DNA of 64,000 nucleotides from Prochlorococcus sp. AG-347-L20. GTDB lineage: Bacteria; Cyanobacteriota; Cyanobacteriia; PCC-6307; Cyanobiaceae. Under the pieces are notes generated by a model. It was not told the DNA's origin. It did not search any database and saw only the letters and a program-made list of their open reading frames with translations. This document shows, piece after piece, positions 28,539 to 38,798 of the stretch (within the stretch, counting starts at the first letter, position 1; every line of letters starts with the position of its first letter). The translations under genes and the position numbers were made by a program. Where the stretch lies: NCBI GenBank assembly GCA_003281225.1, contig QCCP01000001.1, positions 62,001 through 126,000 of the forward strand. Reading direction: 5' to 3'.

Positions 28539-29648
28539 ATGAGTCAAAATAATCTTTATAAGGGTTTTGAGGTGGAACTTTTTACAGGTTCTTTAAATTC
28601 TCATTTTGGTGTTTCGGATGAAATAGAGAAAATATTTCCTGATTTTGTGAAAGAGCCAGATAACAGAAATGTTGAATACATAACAACACCTGAAAAAGAT
28701 TACGGTTCTTTATATGAAAAATTAATAATTCCAAGAAAAAAGTTAAGACGATGGCTTAACAAAAAAGATTTAACAATCATTCCTTCATCAACTCTTTGTT
28801 TTGAACATGATATTCAATTTCAAAGATCTGATATTAACAATCTTTATCATCAATTTATACAAGATAATTATGGAACCGCCATAGCAACTTCAAGTGTACA
28901 TATAAACATAGGAATAGATGATTTAGATAAGCTTTTTGCGGCTATTAGACTTACAAGATCTGAGGCTGCTTTATATCTATCCCTAAGTGCTAGTTCACCT
29001 TTTTTAAATAATGAAATTACAGACAATCACTCTCAGAGATGGATGCAGTTTCCTAAAACTCCAAGTAAGGTCCCTTTTTTTGTAAATCATGATTCTTATA
29101 TCGCCTGGATAGAGAAAAATATAGCTAATAAAAATATGCAAAATATCAGGCATTTTTGGTCTTCAATCCGACCAAATGGTCCCCAAAGACCTTTAATTCT
29201 TGATCGTTTGGAATTAAGAATTTGTGATTTTGTTCACGATATTAATCTGCTTTTGGGGATAACGGCCATGATAGAACTAAGGATTTTAAATCTTTTTGAA
29301 AATATAGATACCTTAGATCCTTTGAATGCTAGTACTTTTTCTATGGATGAGTTATCAGAAATATGTGATCAAAATGAAATTAATGCTGCTAAAGATAGTC
29401 TGAATTCAGAGTTAATTCACTGGGAAGATGGCAAAAGAGTTATTTGTAGTGAATGGATTCAAAACTTATTATCAGATTTATCATCCACAGCAGAAGATTT
29501 TGGTATGAAACATCTTTTAGATCCTATTTATAAAGTGCTTGAAGAAGGCAATCAATCTATGAAATGGATAAATCAATATGAAAAAGGTCTTTCTATTGAG
29601 GAGATAATGAAAATTTCTATCGAAGATATGATTAGGAGTGAGGCCTAG
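28539..29648 (+). CDS. gshA: glutamate-cysteine ligase, cyanobacterial type
   Basis: First step of glutathione synthesis (gamma-glutamylcysteine). The 369-residue protein begins LYKGFEVELFTGSLNSHFG, with the Glu-binding GFEVEL element of the GCS2-like fold. ATSSVHINIGIDDLDKLFAAIRLTRSEAAL and RPLILDRLELRICDFV are also present. This compact form is the one seen across cyanobacteria rather than the 500-residue enterobacterial enzyme. It is adjacent to trpE with no gap, likely cotranscribed. Confidence 0.85.
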   Translation: MSQNNLYKGFEVELFTGSLNSHFGVSDEIEKIFPDFVKEPDNRNVEYITTPEKDYGSLYEKLIIPRKKLRRWLNKKDLTIIPSSTLCFEHDIQFQRSDINNLYHQFIQDNYGTAIATSSVHINIGIDDLDKLFAAIRLTRSEAALYLSLSASSPFLNNEITDNHSQRWMQFPKTPSKVPFFVNHDSYIAWIEKNIANKNMQNIRHFWSSIRPNGPQRPLILDRLELRICDFVHDINLLLGITAMIELRILNLFENIDTLDPLNASTFSMDELSEICDQNEINAAKDSLNSELIHWEDGKRVICSEWIQNLLSDLSSTAEDFGMKHLLDPIYKVLEEGNQSMKWINQYEKGLSIEEIMKISIEDMIRSEA

Positions 29649-29709
29649 AATGTTTGATTATTTAAATAAACTTTGATCTGAACATTTTCACTTGTGACAT
29701 AATGATTAT

Positions 29710-32679
29710 ATGGAATCTTTTCGCCAGATAAAAAATAATAACGTGGATCTGATAAGCAACAATGATCCACTTGATAAAAATCGTCTTCTAATTGAAGATC
29801 TCTGGGAATCTGTGCTAAGAGAAGAATGCCCAGATGATCAAGCAGAAAGATTAATACAGCTTAAAGAATTAAGTTATTCAAAACAAATTGATAGCGATAG
29901 TTCAAAAACTTTTAAAAATGAAATAGTTGATATTGTAAATTCTATGGATTTAGCAGAATCCATAGCTGCAGCAAGGGCGTTTTCATTGTATTTTCAACTT
30001 GTGAATATTTTGGAACAAAGAGTTGAGGAAGATAGATATATACAAAGCTTTACCAATAAGGATGTTCAAAAATCGCCCGACAATCTTGATCCTTTTGCCC
30101 CAGCATTGGCTAGGCAAAATGCTCCAGTAACTTTTAGAGAATTGTTTTACAGGCTGAGGAAATTAAATGTGCCACCAGGTAAATTAGAAGAGTTATTACA
30201 AGAGATGGATATTCGTTTAGTTTTTACTGCACATCCGACGGAGATAGTAAGACATACGATTAGACATAAGCAGACTAGAGTTGCAAATTTGTTAAAAAAA
30301 ATACAGATTGAGCAATTTCTAACAAAAGAAGAAAAAAATTCTTTAAAAACCCAATTAAAAGAGGAAGTAAGACTTTGGTGGAGAACAGATGAATTGCATC
30401 AATTTAAACCTTCAGTTTTAGATGAAGTTGATTATGCCTTGCATTATTTTCAGCAAGTTTTATTTAATGCGATGCCTCAGTTGAGGGGAAGGATCGCTGA
30501 AGCACTTACCGAAAATTATCCAGATGTTCAGTTGCCCTCAGAATCTTTTTGTAACTTCGGTTCTTGGGTAGGCTCTGATAGGGACGGTAATCCATCGGTC
30601 ACTCCTGAGATAACATGGAGAACTGCTTGCTACCAAAGGCAGTTGATGTTAGAAAGATATATTATTGCGACGTCTAATCTTAGAGATCAATTAAGTGTTT
30701 CGATGCAATGGAGTCAAGTCAGTTCCTCCTTATTAGAGTCACTTGAAACTGACAGGGTTAAGTTCCCTGAAATATATGAAGCTAGAGCTACAAGGTATAG
30801 ATCAGAACCTTACAGATTAAAATTAAGTTATATTTTAGAGAAATTAAGGTTAACACAAGAAAGAAATAATTTATTAGCTGATAGTGGATGGAAATTTGAC
30901 TTGGAGGGAGAAACTGATAACAAAGATCTAGATAAAGTTGAAAACTTATATTACAAGTCAGTAAACGAATTTACTTATGATCTAGAACTAATTAAAAATA
31001 GCTTAATTAGTACAGATTTAAATTGTGAGTCTGTAAACAACTTACTTACTCAAGTTCATATTTTTGGATTTTCTTTAGCAAGTTTAGATATTCGTCAAGA
31101 AAGTACAAGGCATAGTGACGCTATTCAAGAGCTTACAAACTATCTTGATTTATCTGTTCAATATGACCAAATGTCTGAGGAGGAGAAACTTAAATGGCTT
31201 ATAGACGAATTAAATACAAAAAGGCCTTTAATTCCATCTGACGTTAACTGGACAAAAACTACAGAAGAAACATTTTCAGTTTTTAAAATGGTTAAGAGAC
31301 TACAGCAAGAATTTGGAAGTCGCATTTGTCATTCTTATGTAATTTCTATGAGTCATAGTGCATCTGATTTGCTTGAAGTTCTCTTACTGGCAAAAGAAAT
31401 GGGACTTCTTGATCAAAATTCACAAAAGTCAAAATTATTAGTTGTTCCTCTTTTTGAAACTGTGGAAGACCTTAAAAGAGCACCAGAAGTAATGGAAAAG
31501 TTGTTTAAATTAGATTTCTATAGATCATTATTGCCAAAAGTAGGAGAATCTTTTAAACCTCTGCAAGAATTAATGCTTGGATATTCTGATAGCAATAAAG
31601 ATTCAGGGTTTGTTTCTAGTAATTGGGAAATTCATAGAGCCCAAATTGCTCTTCAAAATCTTTCGAGTAGAAATAACATATTGCTTAGACTTTTTCATGG
31701 GAGAGGTGGTTCTGTAGGTAGAGGAGGAGGACCAGCCTATCAGGCAATATTGGCTCAACCAAGTGGCACTTTAAAAGGGCGAATAAAAATAACAGAACAA
31801 GGTGAAGTTTTAGCTTCTAAATATAGTCTTCCCGAATTGGCTTTGTACAATCTTGAGACTGTCACTACAGCAGTAATTCAAAATAGTTTGGTCAATAATA
31901 GACTTGACGCTACTCCAGAATGGAATCAATTAATGTCTAGATTAGCAGAAACATCAAGGTCTCATTACAGAAAATTAGTGCATGAGAATCCTGATTTGTT
32001 GAATTTCTTTCAAGAAGTAACCCCAATAGAAGAAATAAGTAAATTACAGATATCTAGTAGGCCTGCTAGAAGAAAAAAAGGTGCAAAAGATTTGTCAAGT
32101 TTAAGAGCTATTCCATGGGTATTTGGTTGGACACAAAGTAGATTTCTTTTGCCAAGTTGGTTTGGAGTCGGTACTGCATTGTCATCTGAATTAAATTCAG
32201 ATCCACAACAAATTGAATTATTAAGAGTTCTGCATCAAAGGTGGCCATTTTTTAGGATGCTCATATCTAAGGTAGAAATGACATTATCTAAGGTGGATTT
32301 GGAAGTTGCTAGATATTATGTCGATACTCTTGGCAGTAAAGAAAATAAAGATTCTTTTGATGATATTTTTGAAGTAATTTCTAAAGAATATAATCTTACA
32401 AAATCTTTAATACTTGAAATTACTGGTAAAAATAAGCTCTTAGAATCTGATAGAGACTTGAAATCATCAGTAAGCTTGAGAAATAAGACAATTATTCCAT
32501 TAGGGTTTTTGCAGGTTTCACTTCTAAGAAGACTAAGAGATCAGACAAGACAACCCCCAATAAGCGAATTTATTATCGATAAAGATGAATCTAGAAGAGC
32601 TTATAGTAGAAGTGAACTATTGAGGGGAGCACTTTTAACTATTAATGGGATAGCAGCTGGCATGAGAAATACAGGTTGA
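29710..32679 (+). CDS. ppc: phosphoenolpyruvate carboxylase
   Basis: Anaplerotic carboxylation of PEP to oxaloacetate. The 989-residue protein holds the catalytic His in [20 protein letters not shown] and the substrate region [22 protein letters not shown]. It also holds the glycine loop [22 protein letters not shown], and the invariant C-terminal GMRNTG. Length is normal for cyanobacteria. A small GNAT-like ORF begins 3 bp after the stop. Confidence 0.98.
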   Translation: MESFRQIKNNNVDLISNNDPLDKNRLLIEDLWESVLREECPDDQAERLIQLKELSYSKQIDSDSSKTFKNEIVDIVNSMDLAESIAAARAFSLYFQLVNILEQRVEEDRYIQSFTNKDVQKSPDNLDPFAPALARQNAPVTFRELFYRLRKLNVPPGKLEELLQEMDIRLVFTAHPTEIVRHTIRHKQTRVANLLKKIQIEQFLTKEEKNSLKTQLKEEVRLWWRTDELHQFKPSVLDEVDYALHYFQQVLFNAMPQLRGRIAEALTENYPDVQLPSESFCNFGSWVGSDRDGNPSVTPEITWRTACYQRQLMLERYIIATSNLRDQLSVSMQWSQVSSSLLESLETDRVKFPEIYEARATRYRSEPYRLKLSYILEKLRLTQERNNLLADSGWKFDLEGETDNKDLDKVENLYYKSVNEFTYDLELIKNSLISTDLNCESVNNLLTQVHIFGFSLASLDIRQESTRHSDAIQELTNYLDLSVQYDQMSEEEKLKWLIDELNTKRPLIPSDVNWTKTTEETFSVFKMVKRLQQEFGSRICHSYVISMSHSASDLLEVLLLAKEMGLLDQNSQKSKLLVVPLFETVEDLKRAPEVMEKLFKLDFYRSLLPKVGESFKPLQELMLGYSDSNKDSGFVSSNWEIHRAQIALQNLSSRNNILLRLFHGRGGSVGRGGGPAYQAILAQPSGTLKGRIKITEQGEVLASKYSLPELALYNLETVTTAVIQNSLVNNRLDATPEWNQLMSRLAETSRSHYRKLVHENPDLLNFFQEVTPIEEISKLQISSRPARRKKGAKDLSSLRAIPWVFGWTQSRFLLPSWFGVGTALSSELNSDPQQIELLRVLHQRWPFFRMLISKVEMTLSKVDLEVARYYVDTLGSKENKDSFDDIFEVISKEYNLTKSLILEITGKNKLLESDRDLKSSVSLRNKTIIPLGFLQVSLLRRLRDQTRQPPISEFIIDKDESRRAYSRSELLRGALLTINGIAAGMRNTG

Positions 32680-32682
32680 TAA

Positions 32683-33129
32683 TTGCAATATTTTTCTAAA
32701 AAAAAACTTGTTCTTCCAGAAGGGTATTTTGTTAATTCTTCTCAAATCCCATTAGCTAAAGAAGTTAACAAACTTTTAGCTAATTGTGGTTGTGAGACAT
32801 TTCCAATAAAACCTCTTTCGGAGGCTATTCAGAAAAGTAATTTCTTTTTTACCATACAGAATGAATTAAAAAATAAATTATTTGGCTTTGTAAGGGTTAC
32901 TTCCGACAGGGGATTGAATGCTAACTTATGGAATTTAAGTGCATTGCCAGGTAATAACCAGAAACTTTATTATTCAGTATTGCTTCAAGTAACTCTTGAG
33001 AAAATAAATAGAGAAATGCCTGGATGCAGTATTTCTGTACAGGCTCCAGTATCTTCGTTTTTAAGTTTAGAGGAAAATGGATTCATATTAGATCCAAATG
33101 GAATAAGAGTAATGGGATATAAACTTTAA
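32683..33129 (+). CDS. GNAT-like N-acetyltransferase family protein, degenerate
   Basis: A 148-residue protein beginning at a TTG 3 bp after ppc. The segment NKLFGFVRVTSDRGLNANLWNLSALPGNNQKLYYSVLLQVTLEKI is spaced like GNAT strands beta4-alpha3. The usual acetyl-CoA loop (Q/R-x2-G-x-G/A) is replaced by LPGNNQKLYY. EENGFILDPNGIRVMGYKL resembles the GNAT end region. It may be a non-catalytic relative. Family call is tentative. Confidence 0.55.
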   Translation: MQYFSKKKLVLPEGYFVNSSQIPLAKEVNKLLANCGCETFPIKPLSEAIQKSNFFFTIQNELKNKLFGFVRVTSDRGLNANLWNLSALPGNNQKLYYSVLLQVTLEKINREMPGCSISVQAPVSSFLSLEENGFILDPNGIRVMGYKL

Positions 33130-33140
33130 AAATCATTTTA

Positions 33141-33214
33141 CGAGCATGGAGGGATTCGAACCCACGACTCTCAGAACCGGAATCTGATGCTCTATCCAAC
33201 TGAGCTACATGCCC
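33141..33214 (-). tRNA. trnR: tRNA-Arg (CCG)
   Basis: A 74-nt cloverleaf on the minus strand: acceptor GGGCATG / CATGCTC with one G-U pair, D-loop AGCTCAGTTGGATAGAGC, anticodon CCG in loop TTCCGGT between CAGA and TCTG, T-loop TTCGAAT and discriminator G. CCA is not encoded. It lies between the GNAT-like gene and recF. Confidence 0.96.
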
Positions 33215-33274
33215 TTTAATTTTTCAATTTCTTTAAAGAGAATCTAAATATTTTAAACTTAGCTAATTTAATTA

Positions 33275-34383
33275 ATGAATGCACAAAAAAAATTTTTTTA
33301 AATAAATTAAAAATTAAAAATTTTCGGAACCATAAAAGTTTTGAAATTGATCTAAAAGAGCAAAGAGCAATTGTTCTTGGCCGCAATGGTATTGGTAAGT
33401 CAAATTTGCTTGAATCGGTTGAATTTTTAAGTCAATTAAAATCTAATAGAGCACTTAGCGATAAAGATTTAATAGAGAACGAGAGTGATATGGCTGTAGT
33501 TATCGGACAGATAAATTTTAAAGACGATTTAAAGTTAAATTTATTCCGAAAAGGTCCTAAAAGAATTTATGTCAATGAATCAATCTTGAAAAAACAGAGT
33601 GAAATAAAGAATTATATTCGAAGTGTATGTTTCTGTTCTAATGATATAGATATTGTTAGAAGTGAACCCAGTTATCGAAGAACATGGATTGATAAAGTCG
33701 TATCTCAGCTTGAACCAGTATATTTAGACCTGATCAGTAGATTTAATAGGCTTTTAAAACAAAGAAGTCATTTTTGGCGTTCGGAAAGTTTCTTAAAAAC
33801 CCAATCCACAGATATTGTTGAAAGCTTTGATATTCAAATGTCAATAATAAGTACAAGAATTTTTAGGCGCAGAAGAAGAGCTTTATTAAAAATAAAACCA
33901 TATGTTGAATATTGGCATAACTATTTAAGTAAATCTCAAGAGCAAATAGACATAAATTATCTTTCGGGGATACAAAATATAACTCCAGAAGAAGAAGAAG
34001 AAGAAGTTATTAGTAAAAAAATAGCAGAACAACTCTTAAATCAGCGTTCAATAGAAGCATTGACTGGTAAATGTAATTTTGGCCCTCATCGTGATGATGT
34101 TGAGTTTCTAATTAATAATGTTTCAGTTAGAAAATATGGTTCTTCAGGACAGCAAAGGACTTTTATCTTGGCTTTAAAGATGGCTGAACTAGATTTATTA
34201 ACTAAAACATTAAATGTTCCTCCAATACTTATATTGGATGATGTCTTAGCGGAATTAGATTTAACCAGGCAAAATTTGTTATTAAATTCTGTTGGTAAAG
34301 ATAGTCAATGTTTTATAAGTGCGACACATTTAGATAAATTTAATCAGTCTTTCTTAGGCTCGTCGCAAATGATTCACTTATAA
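33275..34383 (+). CDS. recF: DNA replication/repair protein RecF, start region frameshifted
   Basis: ABC-type ATPase that loads RecA at gaps. Conserved parts are FRNH, Walker A LGRNGIGKSNLLESV, signature YGSSGQQRTFILALKMAE and Walker B PILILDDVLAELD. The frame encoding these has no ATG, GTG or TTG ahead of the Walker A. The only upstream ATG (33275) reads eight codons and stops at 33299. A -1 shift on the A8T7 tract (slippery form A AAA AAA) would join it to the main frame, giving MNAQKKIFLNKLKIKNFRN. Alternatives are ATT at 33292 as start, or a sequencing error in the homopolymer. Confidence 0.85.
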
Positions 34384-34436
34384 TTTTAAAAAAGGCATGA
34401 TTTTCAGCTAATCTTAATTTCATATAAATTTCTTAA

Positions 34437-34871
34437 ATGGAAATCTACAAAAAAAGTCAAATTTTAAGTTCTTTAACTGATGAGCAAAAATTAAGTCATC
34501 AAAGTAAACACCTTTTGTTGGAACTTTATAGATGCGATCGCGAAAAATTAAATGACGAATCCTTTTTACGATGTATTTTAAATAGAGCTGCTAAATTGGC
34601 AAATGCAAAAGTGTTGAATTTGATAAGTAATAAATTTGAGCCTCAGGGGGTTACGGCAATTGCATTACTGGCAGAATCTCATATTTCAATACATACTTGG
34701 CCTGAATCTAATTATTCGGCAGTCGATATTTTTACATGTGGTCAAAATATGATGCCTGAACTAGCTAGTCAATATTTAATTGAATCTTTGATAGCTAAAG
34801 AACATTCTTTGCGTGTCATTGAGCGAAATCCACCTTCAGCAGTCTCTAAACAGATTAGAACGGTTGTTTGA
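34437..34871 (+). CDS. speD: S-adenosylmethionine decarboxylase proenzyme
   Basis: Makes decarboxylated SAM for spermidine synthesis and processes itself to a pyruvoyl enzyme. The 144-residue protein has the self-cleavage site in LLAESHISIHTWPE (Glu-Ser bond) followed by YSAVDIFTCG with the catalytic cysteine. An N-terminal extension of about 25 residues precedes the conserved KHLLLELYRC. It is convergent with the larE-like gene, 6 bp apart. Confidence 0.95.
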   Translation: MEIYKKSQILSSLTDEQKLSHQSKHLLLELYRCDREKLNDESFLRCILNRAAKLANAKVLNLISNKFEPQGVTAIALLAESHISIHTWPESNYSAVDIFTCGQNMMPELASQYLIESLIAKEHSLRVIERNPPSAVSKQIRTVV

Positions 34872-34877
34872 CAATAT

Positions 34878-35702
34878 TTACCTATTTAATTTCCCGCTTA
34901 CTAGTCCCTCAAGATCTAAACTTGTGCAATTAAATCCTAAATTAGAAAAATATTGAACTAACTCACTAAAATTATATTTGTTAAAAAAATGCTTTAATTC
35001 ATCTTGGGGAATTTCTATTCTTGCAGTTGAGCCTTGGCATCTAACTCTAACCTCCGATAATCCACATTCTTTAAGATATTCTTCTGCTTTCTCAACCATT
35101 TTTAACCTTTCACTAGTTATTTCATGGCCATAAGGAAATCTTGATGATAAGCATGGTTGAGCAGGTTTATCCCACCAAGGAAAACCCAATGCTCTTGATA
35201 TATCCCTAATGTCTTGTTTTGAGACTTTAAATTTTGCAAGGGGAGAGATAACTCCTGCTTGTTTTGAGGCTTGTATACCTGGTCTGTAATCTTTGAGATC
35301 ATCCAGATTGACTCCATCTAAAACAATCTTGTAATTAAGTTTTTTAGAGAGGTAGGTTGTATGTTTGTGGAGTTCTTTTTTGCAAGCAAAGCACCTATCC
35401 TTAGGATTTTCGCTGTAACTTGATTGGTCTAATTCTGATGTTTTAATTTCTAAATGCTTTACTCCAATCCATTTTGCTTGCCTTCTTGCTTCTGCACGAA
35501 GAGTATTGGATAATGCAGGAGAAATACCAGTTATAGCAATTGCTTTGCTACCTAATTGCTCGAATGCTAATGATGCTACTAACGTACTGTCAACTCCTCC
35601 GGAATAAGCAATACAAACACTATCAAGATTTTTAATGTATCTTCTAATTGTATAAAGCTTTTCACTTTGTTCATCAGAGAGAATTTCTAGTTGATTGAAC
35701 AT
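34878..35702 (-). CDS. larE: LarE-family ATP-dependent sulfur transferase (PP-loop ATPase)
   Basis: Member of the ATP pyrophosphatase family whose characterised relative sacrifices a cysteine sulfur to build the nickel-pincer cofactor. It shows the PP-loop VCIAYSGGVDSTLVASLA, the NPKDRCFACKKELH cluster with two cysteines, and DGVNLDDLKDYRPGIQAS. PCLSSRFPYGHEIT is also present. ATG at 35702 (MFNQLEI) is preferred over the TTG at 35723, giving 274 residues. LarB, LarC or a racemase are not adjacent, so the real substrate is open. Confidence 0.85.
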   Translation of the reverse strand: MFNQLEILSDEQSEKLYTIRRYIKNLDSVCIAYSGGVDSTLVASLAFEQLGSKAIAITGISPALSNTLRAEARRQAKWIGVKHLEIKTSELDQSSYSENPKDRCFACKKELHKHTTYLSKKLNYKIVLDGVNLDDLKDYRPGIQASKQAGVISPLAKFKVSKQDIRDISRALGFPWWDKPAQPCLSSRFPYGHEITSERLKMVEKAEEYLKECGLSEVRVRCQGSTARIEIPQDELKHFFNKYNFSELVQYFSNLGFNCTSLDLEGLVSGKLNR

Positions 35703-35810
35703 GCTAATTACTTTAAAATTCAAATTACTTATGAATAGGTTGAATTTATTATTAAATCTTTAATAATATTCTTATCTATATCTTAGATTAAATTTACTAA
35801 TTTTGTTCAA

Positions 35811-36971
35811 TTGACGAATACGAGTAGAAATAGGGGAATTGGAATTGTCACAGCAAGTGACAGTCAAGAGAGATCAAAAGGTCAATTACATATTTATGAT
35901 GGAGAGGGTAAGGGGAAAAGCCAGGCTGCATTGGGAGTAGTTCTCAGGACAATAGGTTTAGGAATATGCGAAAAAAGACAGTCAAGAGTTTTACTTCTAA
36001 GATTTTTAAAAGGCCCTGAGAGGCCATATGACGAGGATTCTGCTATAGAGGCTTTGCAAAGAGGCTTTCCACATTTAATTGACCATGTGAGGACAGGAAG
36101 ATCTGAATTCTTTACTGCTGACCAAGTGACAAAGTTTGATATTGGTGAGGCAGAAAGAGGTTGGAATATTGCTAAAGGAGCTATTGCTAGTTCTCTTTAT
36201 TCTGTAGTTGTACTCGATGAGTTGAATCCAGTCCTTGATTTAGGAATGCTTGATATTAATGAAGTAGTTGATTCTCTTCAAAATCGTCCAGATGGATTAG
36301 AAATAATTATTACTGGAAGGGCAGCCCCGCCCTCTTTGGTAAGAATATCTCAACTCCATTCAGAAATGAGACCTCGTTTGATTGGAGACGTATCAGAACT
36401 AACCAAACAAAGTAGTTCTAGTGGTGGAATTGAGATTTATACAGGTGAAGGAAAGGGTAAATCTACAAGTGCACTCGGTAAGGCTCTTCAAGCTATCGGT
36501 AAAGGAATATCTCAAGATAAAAGTCATAGAGTTTTAATATTACAGTGGTTAAAAGGTGGAAATGGATATACCGAAGATGCTGCCATAGAAGCTTTGAGAG
36601 AGAGTTACCCACATTTAGTTGATCATTTGCGTTCAGGAAGAGATGCCATCGTATGGAGAGGTCAGCAAGAACCAATTGATTATGTTGAGGCTGAAAGAGC
36701 ATGGGAAATAGCTAAAGCTGCTATTTTGTCTGGTTTGTATAAAACAATTATTTTAGATGAATTGAATCCAACTGTTGATTTAGAGTTGTTACCTGTGGAA
36801 TCAATACATCAAACGCTCTTAAAAAAACCAGCAGATACAGAAGTTGTAATTACTGGGAGGTGTAAAAATGAACCTTCATACTTTGAACTAGCTGATGTTT
36901 ATTCTGAAATGGTTTGTCATAAGCATTATGCAAATGTGGGAGTTGATTTGAAAAGAGGTGTAGATTACTAA
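35811..36971 (+). CDS. tandem-domain cob(I)alamin adenosyltransferase-like protein
   Basis: Two CobO/BtuR-like P-loop domains in one 386-residue chain. The first Walker A GEGKGKSQ is at residues 31-38 and the second GEGKGKST at 212-219. Each half repeats the same later blocks: AIEALQRGFPHLIDH / AIEALRESYPHLVDH, then LDELNPVLDL / LDELNPTVDL, then ITGR. CobO acts in B12 synthesis or salvage, but single-domain enzymes suffice elsewhere, so this double form may have another role. TTG start at 35811. Confidence 0.85.
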   Translation: MTNTSRNRGIGIVTASDSQERSKGQLHIYDGEGKGKSQAALGVVLRTIGLGICEKRQSRVLLLRFLKGPERPYDEDSAIEALQRGFPHLIDHVRTGRSEFFTADQVTKFDIGEAERGWNIAKGAIASSLYSVVVLDELNPVLDLGMLDINEVVDSLQNRPDGLEIIITGRAAPPSLVRISQLHSEMRPRLIGDVSELTKQSSSSGGIEIYTGEGKGKSTSALGKALQAIGKGISQDKSHRVLILQWLKGGNGYTEDAAIEALRESYPHLVDHLRSGRDAIVWRGQQEPIDYVEAERAWEIAKAAILSGLYKTIILDELNPTVDLELLPVESIHQTLLKKPADTEVVITGRCKNEPSYFELADVYSEMVCHKHYANVGVDLKRGVDY

Positions 36972-36985
36972 CTATTCTTCAAAAT

Positions 36986-38131
36986 TTAATTGCAAAATAT
37001 TTTTTTTACCTTTTCAATGCCACCTTCAATAGATCTTGACTGAATTTTGAATTTAGACAAGATTCTTGAAGCTTTTTCAGAACGTTTCCCCGATTTACAA
37101 ATTGTGAAAACCTCTTTATCTAAACTTTCTTTTTGAATAAATTTTAAGTCAGATTCTTGGTTCAATTGACTCAAGGGAATTGACATAGATCCCTCTATTG
37201 CAAATGTAGAAAATTCTTCATTTTCTCTTACATCAATTAAAAGAATTTCGTTGGGTTTTGCTTTGTATAAACTATTAAACTCATTAGCATTGATTCTCTT
37301 AATTGCATCGTTTTTCTCACAATATTCATCACTATCATAAAAGCTCTCAAACTGAGACAGATTTTTTATTCGTTTATTTAACTGATCACTTTTTAGATGT
37401 AATTTTTTCATATTCATATTCAATAGATCAAAAATTAAAATCTTCCCATCTAAAATTTCACCTTTTTTCAAAATGATTTTGATAATTTCATTAACCTGAA
37501 GAATACCTATTAAACCTGTTGAAACACCCACAACCCCGTATTCTGCACAACTAGGTGCAGCATTTTTTGAAGGTGATTCTGGAAGTAAGTCTCTTAAATT
37601 AGGACTATTTTTATATAAATTGAAAACACTAACTTGCCCTTCAAAGCCTTGTACACTTCCAAAGACTAGGGGTTTATTTAATATCAGGCATGAATCATTT
37701 ATTAAATATCTTGTGCCAAAGTTATCCGAACAATCACAAATAACATCAAACTCCTTTATTAATTCAAGAGCATTTTTTGGATTAATCCTCTTTGAAAAGG
37801 TTAATATTTCACAATTAGGATTGAATTTTTTAATTCTTTCCTTTGCAGATTCAATTTTAAGATTACCAATAGTGTTTGTTTCATGAATTATCTGTCTCTG
37901 GAGATTAGACTTTTCAACTTGATCATTATCAACTATTCCAATTCTCCCAATTCCTGCTGCAGCTAAATAAAGCAAAACGGAAGACCCAAGCCCACCTGCC
38001 CCAATGCATAATACTGAACTGTTTTTAAGATATAGTTGACCCTCATAACCTATTTCTTTGAGGGTGAAATGTTTTTGATATCTTTCTTCTTCATCAGAGT
38101 TTAAGAAATTAAATTTGATATCTTTGGACAT
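36986..38131 (-). CDS. moeB: ThiF/MoeB-family adenylyltransferase with C-terminal rhodanese domain
   Basis: Ubiquitin-activating-like enzyme that adenylates the C-terminus of a sulfur carrier, fused to a sulfurtransferase domain. The nucleotide site is LCIGAGGLGSSVLLYLAAAG followed by DQVEKSNLQRQ, then CDCSDNFGTRYLIND. The rhodanese domain (from about residue 275) has the active-site loop TICKSGKRSEKAS. The CxxC pairs that bind zinc in MoeB are not seen; only PSCAEYG keeps one cysteine. Sulfur carrier partner (MoaD or ThiS) is undetermined. Confidence 0.85.
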   Translation of the reverse strand: MSKDIKFNFLNSDEEERYQKHFTLKEIGYEGQLYLKNSSVLCIGAGGLGSSVLLYLAAAGIGRIGIVDNDQVEKSNLQRQIIHETNTIGNLKIESAKERIKKFNPNCEILTFSKRINPKNALELIKEFDVICDCSDNFGTRYLINDSCLILNKPLVFGSVQGFEGQVSVFNLYKNSPNLRDLLPESPSKNAAPSCAEYGVVGVSTGLIGILQVNEIIKIILKKGEILDGKILIFDLLNMNMKKLHLKSDQLNKRIKNLSQFESFYDSDEYCEKNDAIKRINANEFNSLYKAKPNEILLIDVRENEEFSTFAIEGSMSIPLSQLNQESDLKFIQKESLDKEVFTICKSGKRSEKASRILSKFKIQSRSIEGGIEKVKKIFCN

Positions 38132-38425
38132 TTCGATCCCTTAATGTTTGCGAGATACATTATGAAAATATAATAATTAAAATAAAAATTTTAGCCTTTT
38201 AAATTTTTCTTATTACTGTGATTTATTAATGTTTTTGTTAGAACTAGACGATAATGTGAAGTTTTTATAAATCAATTTTAAGTTTAAATATCTTCAGAAA
38301 CCCTGCATACCAACGCTTTTAAAAAAATACAAAATGTTTCGGTTCGGAATTTTGCACAACAAAAAGGTAGTCAATAGACGTTTTTTCCGATACTGTCTGG
38401 TTCATATATTAAGTTTACTGAATTC

Positions 38426-38791
38426 ATGAGTGATAACACTCCAGAGTCAAACCAAGACTCCGGCTCCGATACAAGCTCAGAAACCAAAAGTTTTTCAGAG
38501 AAGTACTCTGATGTTATGGGAAAAGTCAACGAAACCCTTGGTAATGTTGATTGGACTCAAATGGGCAAGTACGGCAAGGCGGCAGGCATAATTGCTGTTG
38601 TCGTAATAGCTCAGATAATAATTAAAGTTGTCATTGACACGATAAACTTTTTCCCAATTCTTCCTGGTTTACTAGAACTGCTAGGTGTCATTGTTGTCGG
38701 TCAATGGAGCTGGCAAAATCTTCGTACCAGTGAAAATCGTGAAGCTGTTCTAGATAAGGTACAAAATCTTAAGAAAACATATTTAGGGTAG
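38426..38791 (+). CDS. CAAD-domain thylakoid membrane protein (CURT1-like)
   Basis: Small membrane protein of the CAAD/CURT1 family, which bends thylakoid membranes. The 121-residue protein has an acidic Ser/Thr N-terminus, then an amphipathic VMGKVNETLGNVDWTQMGKY. Two membrane helices follow: AAGIIAVVVIAQIIIKVVI and PILPGLLELLGVIVVGQW. A C-terminal helix with LRTSENREAVLDKV closes it. It is the typical family order. It is convergent with the kinase at 38799 and stands alone. Confidence 0.85.
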   Translation: MSDNTPESNQDSGSDTSSETKSFSEKYSDVMGKVNETLGNVDWTQMGKYGKAAGIIAVVVIAQIIIKVVIDTINFFPILPGLLELLGVIVVGQWSWQNLRTSENREAVLDKVQNLKKTYLG

Positions 38792-38798
38792 TTAAAGA

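Noticed and set aside
33406-33408. TTG at 33406 as recF start
   Set aside because: It would remove the FRNH motif and the Walker A, both present upstream in the same frame, so the product could not bind ATP.
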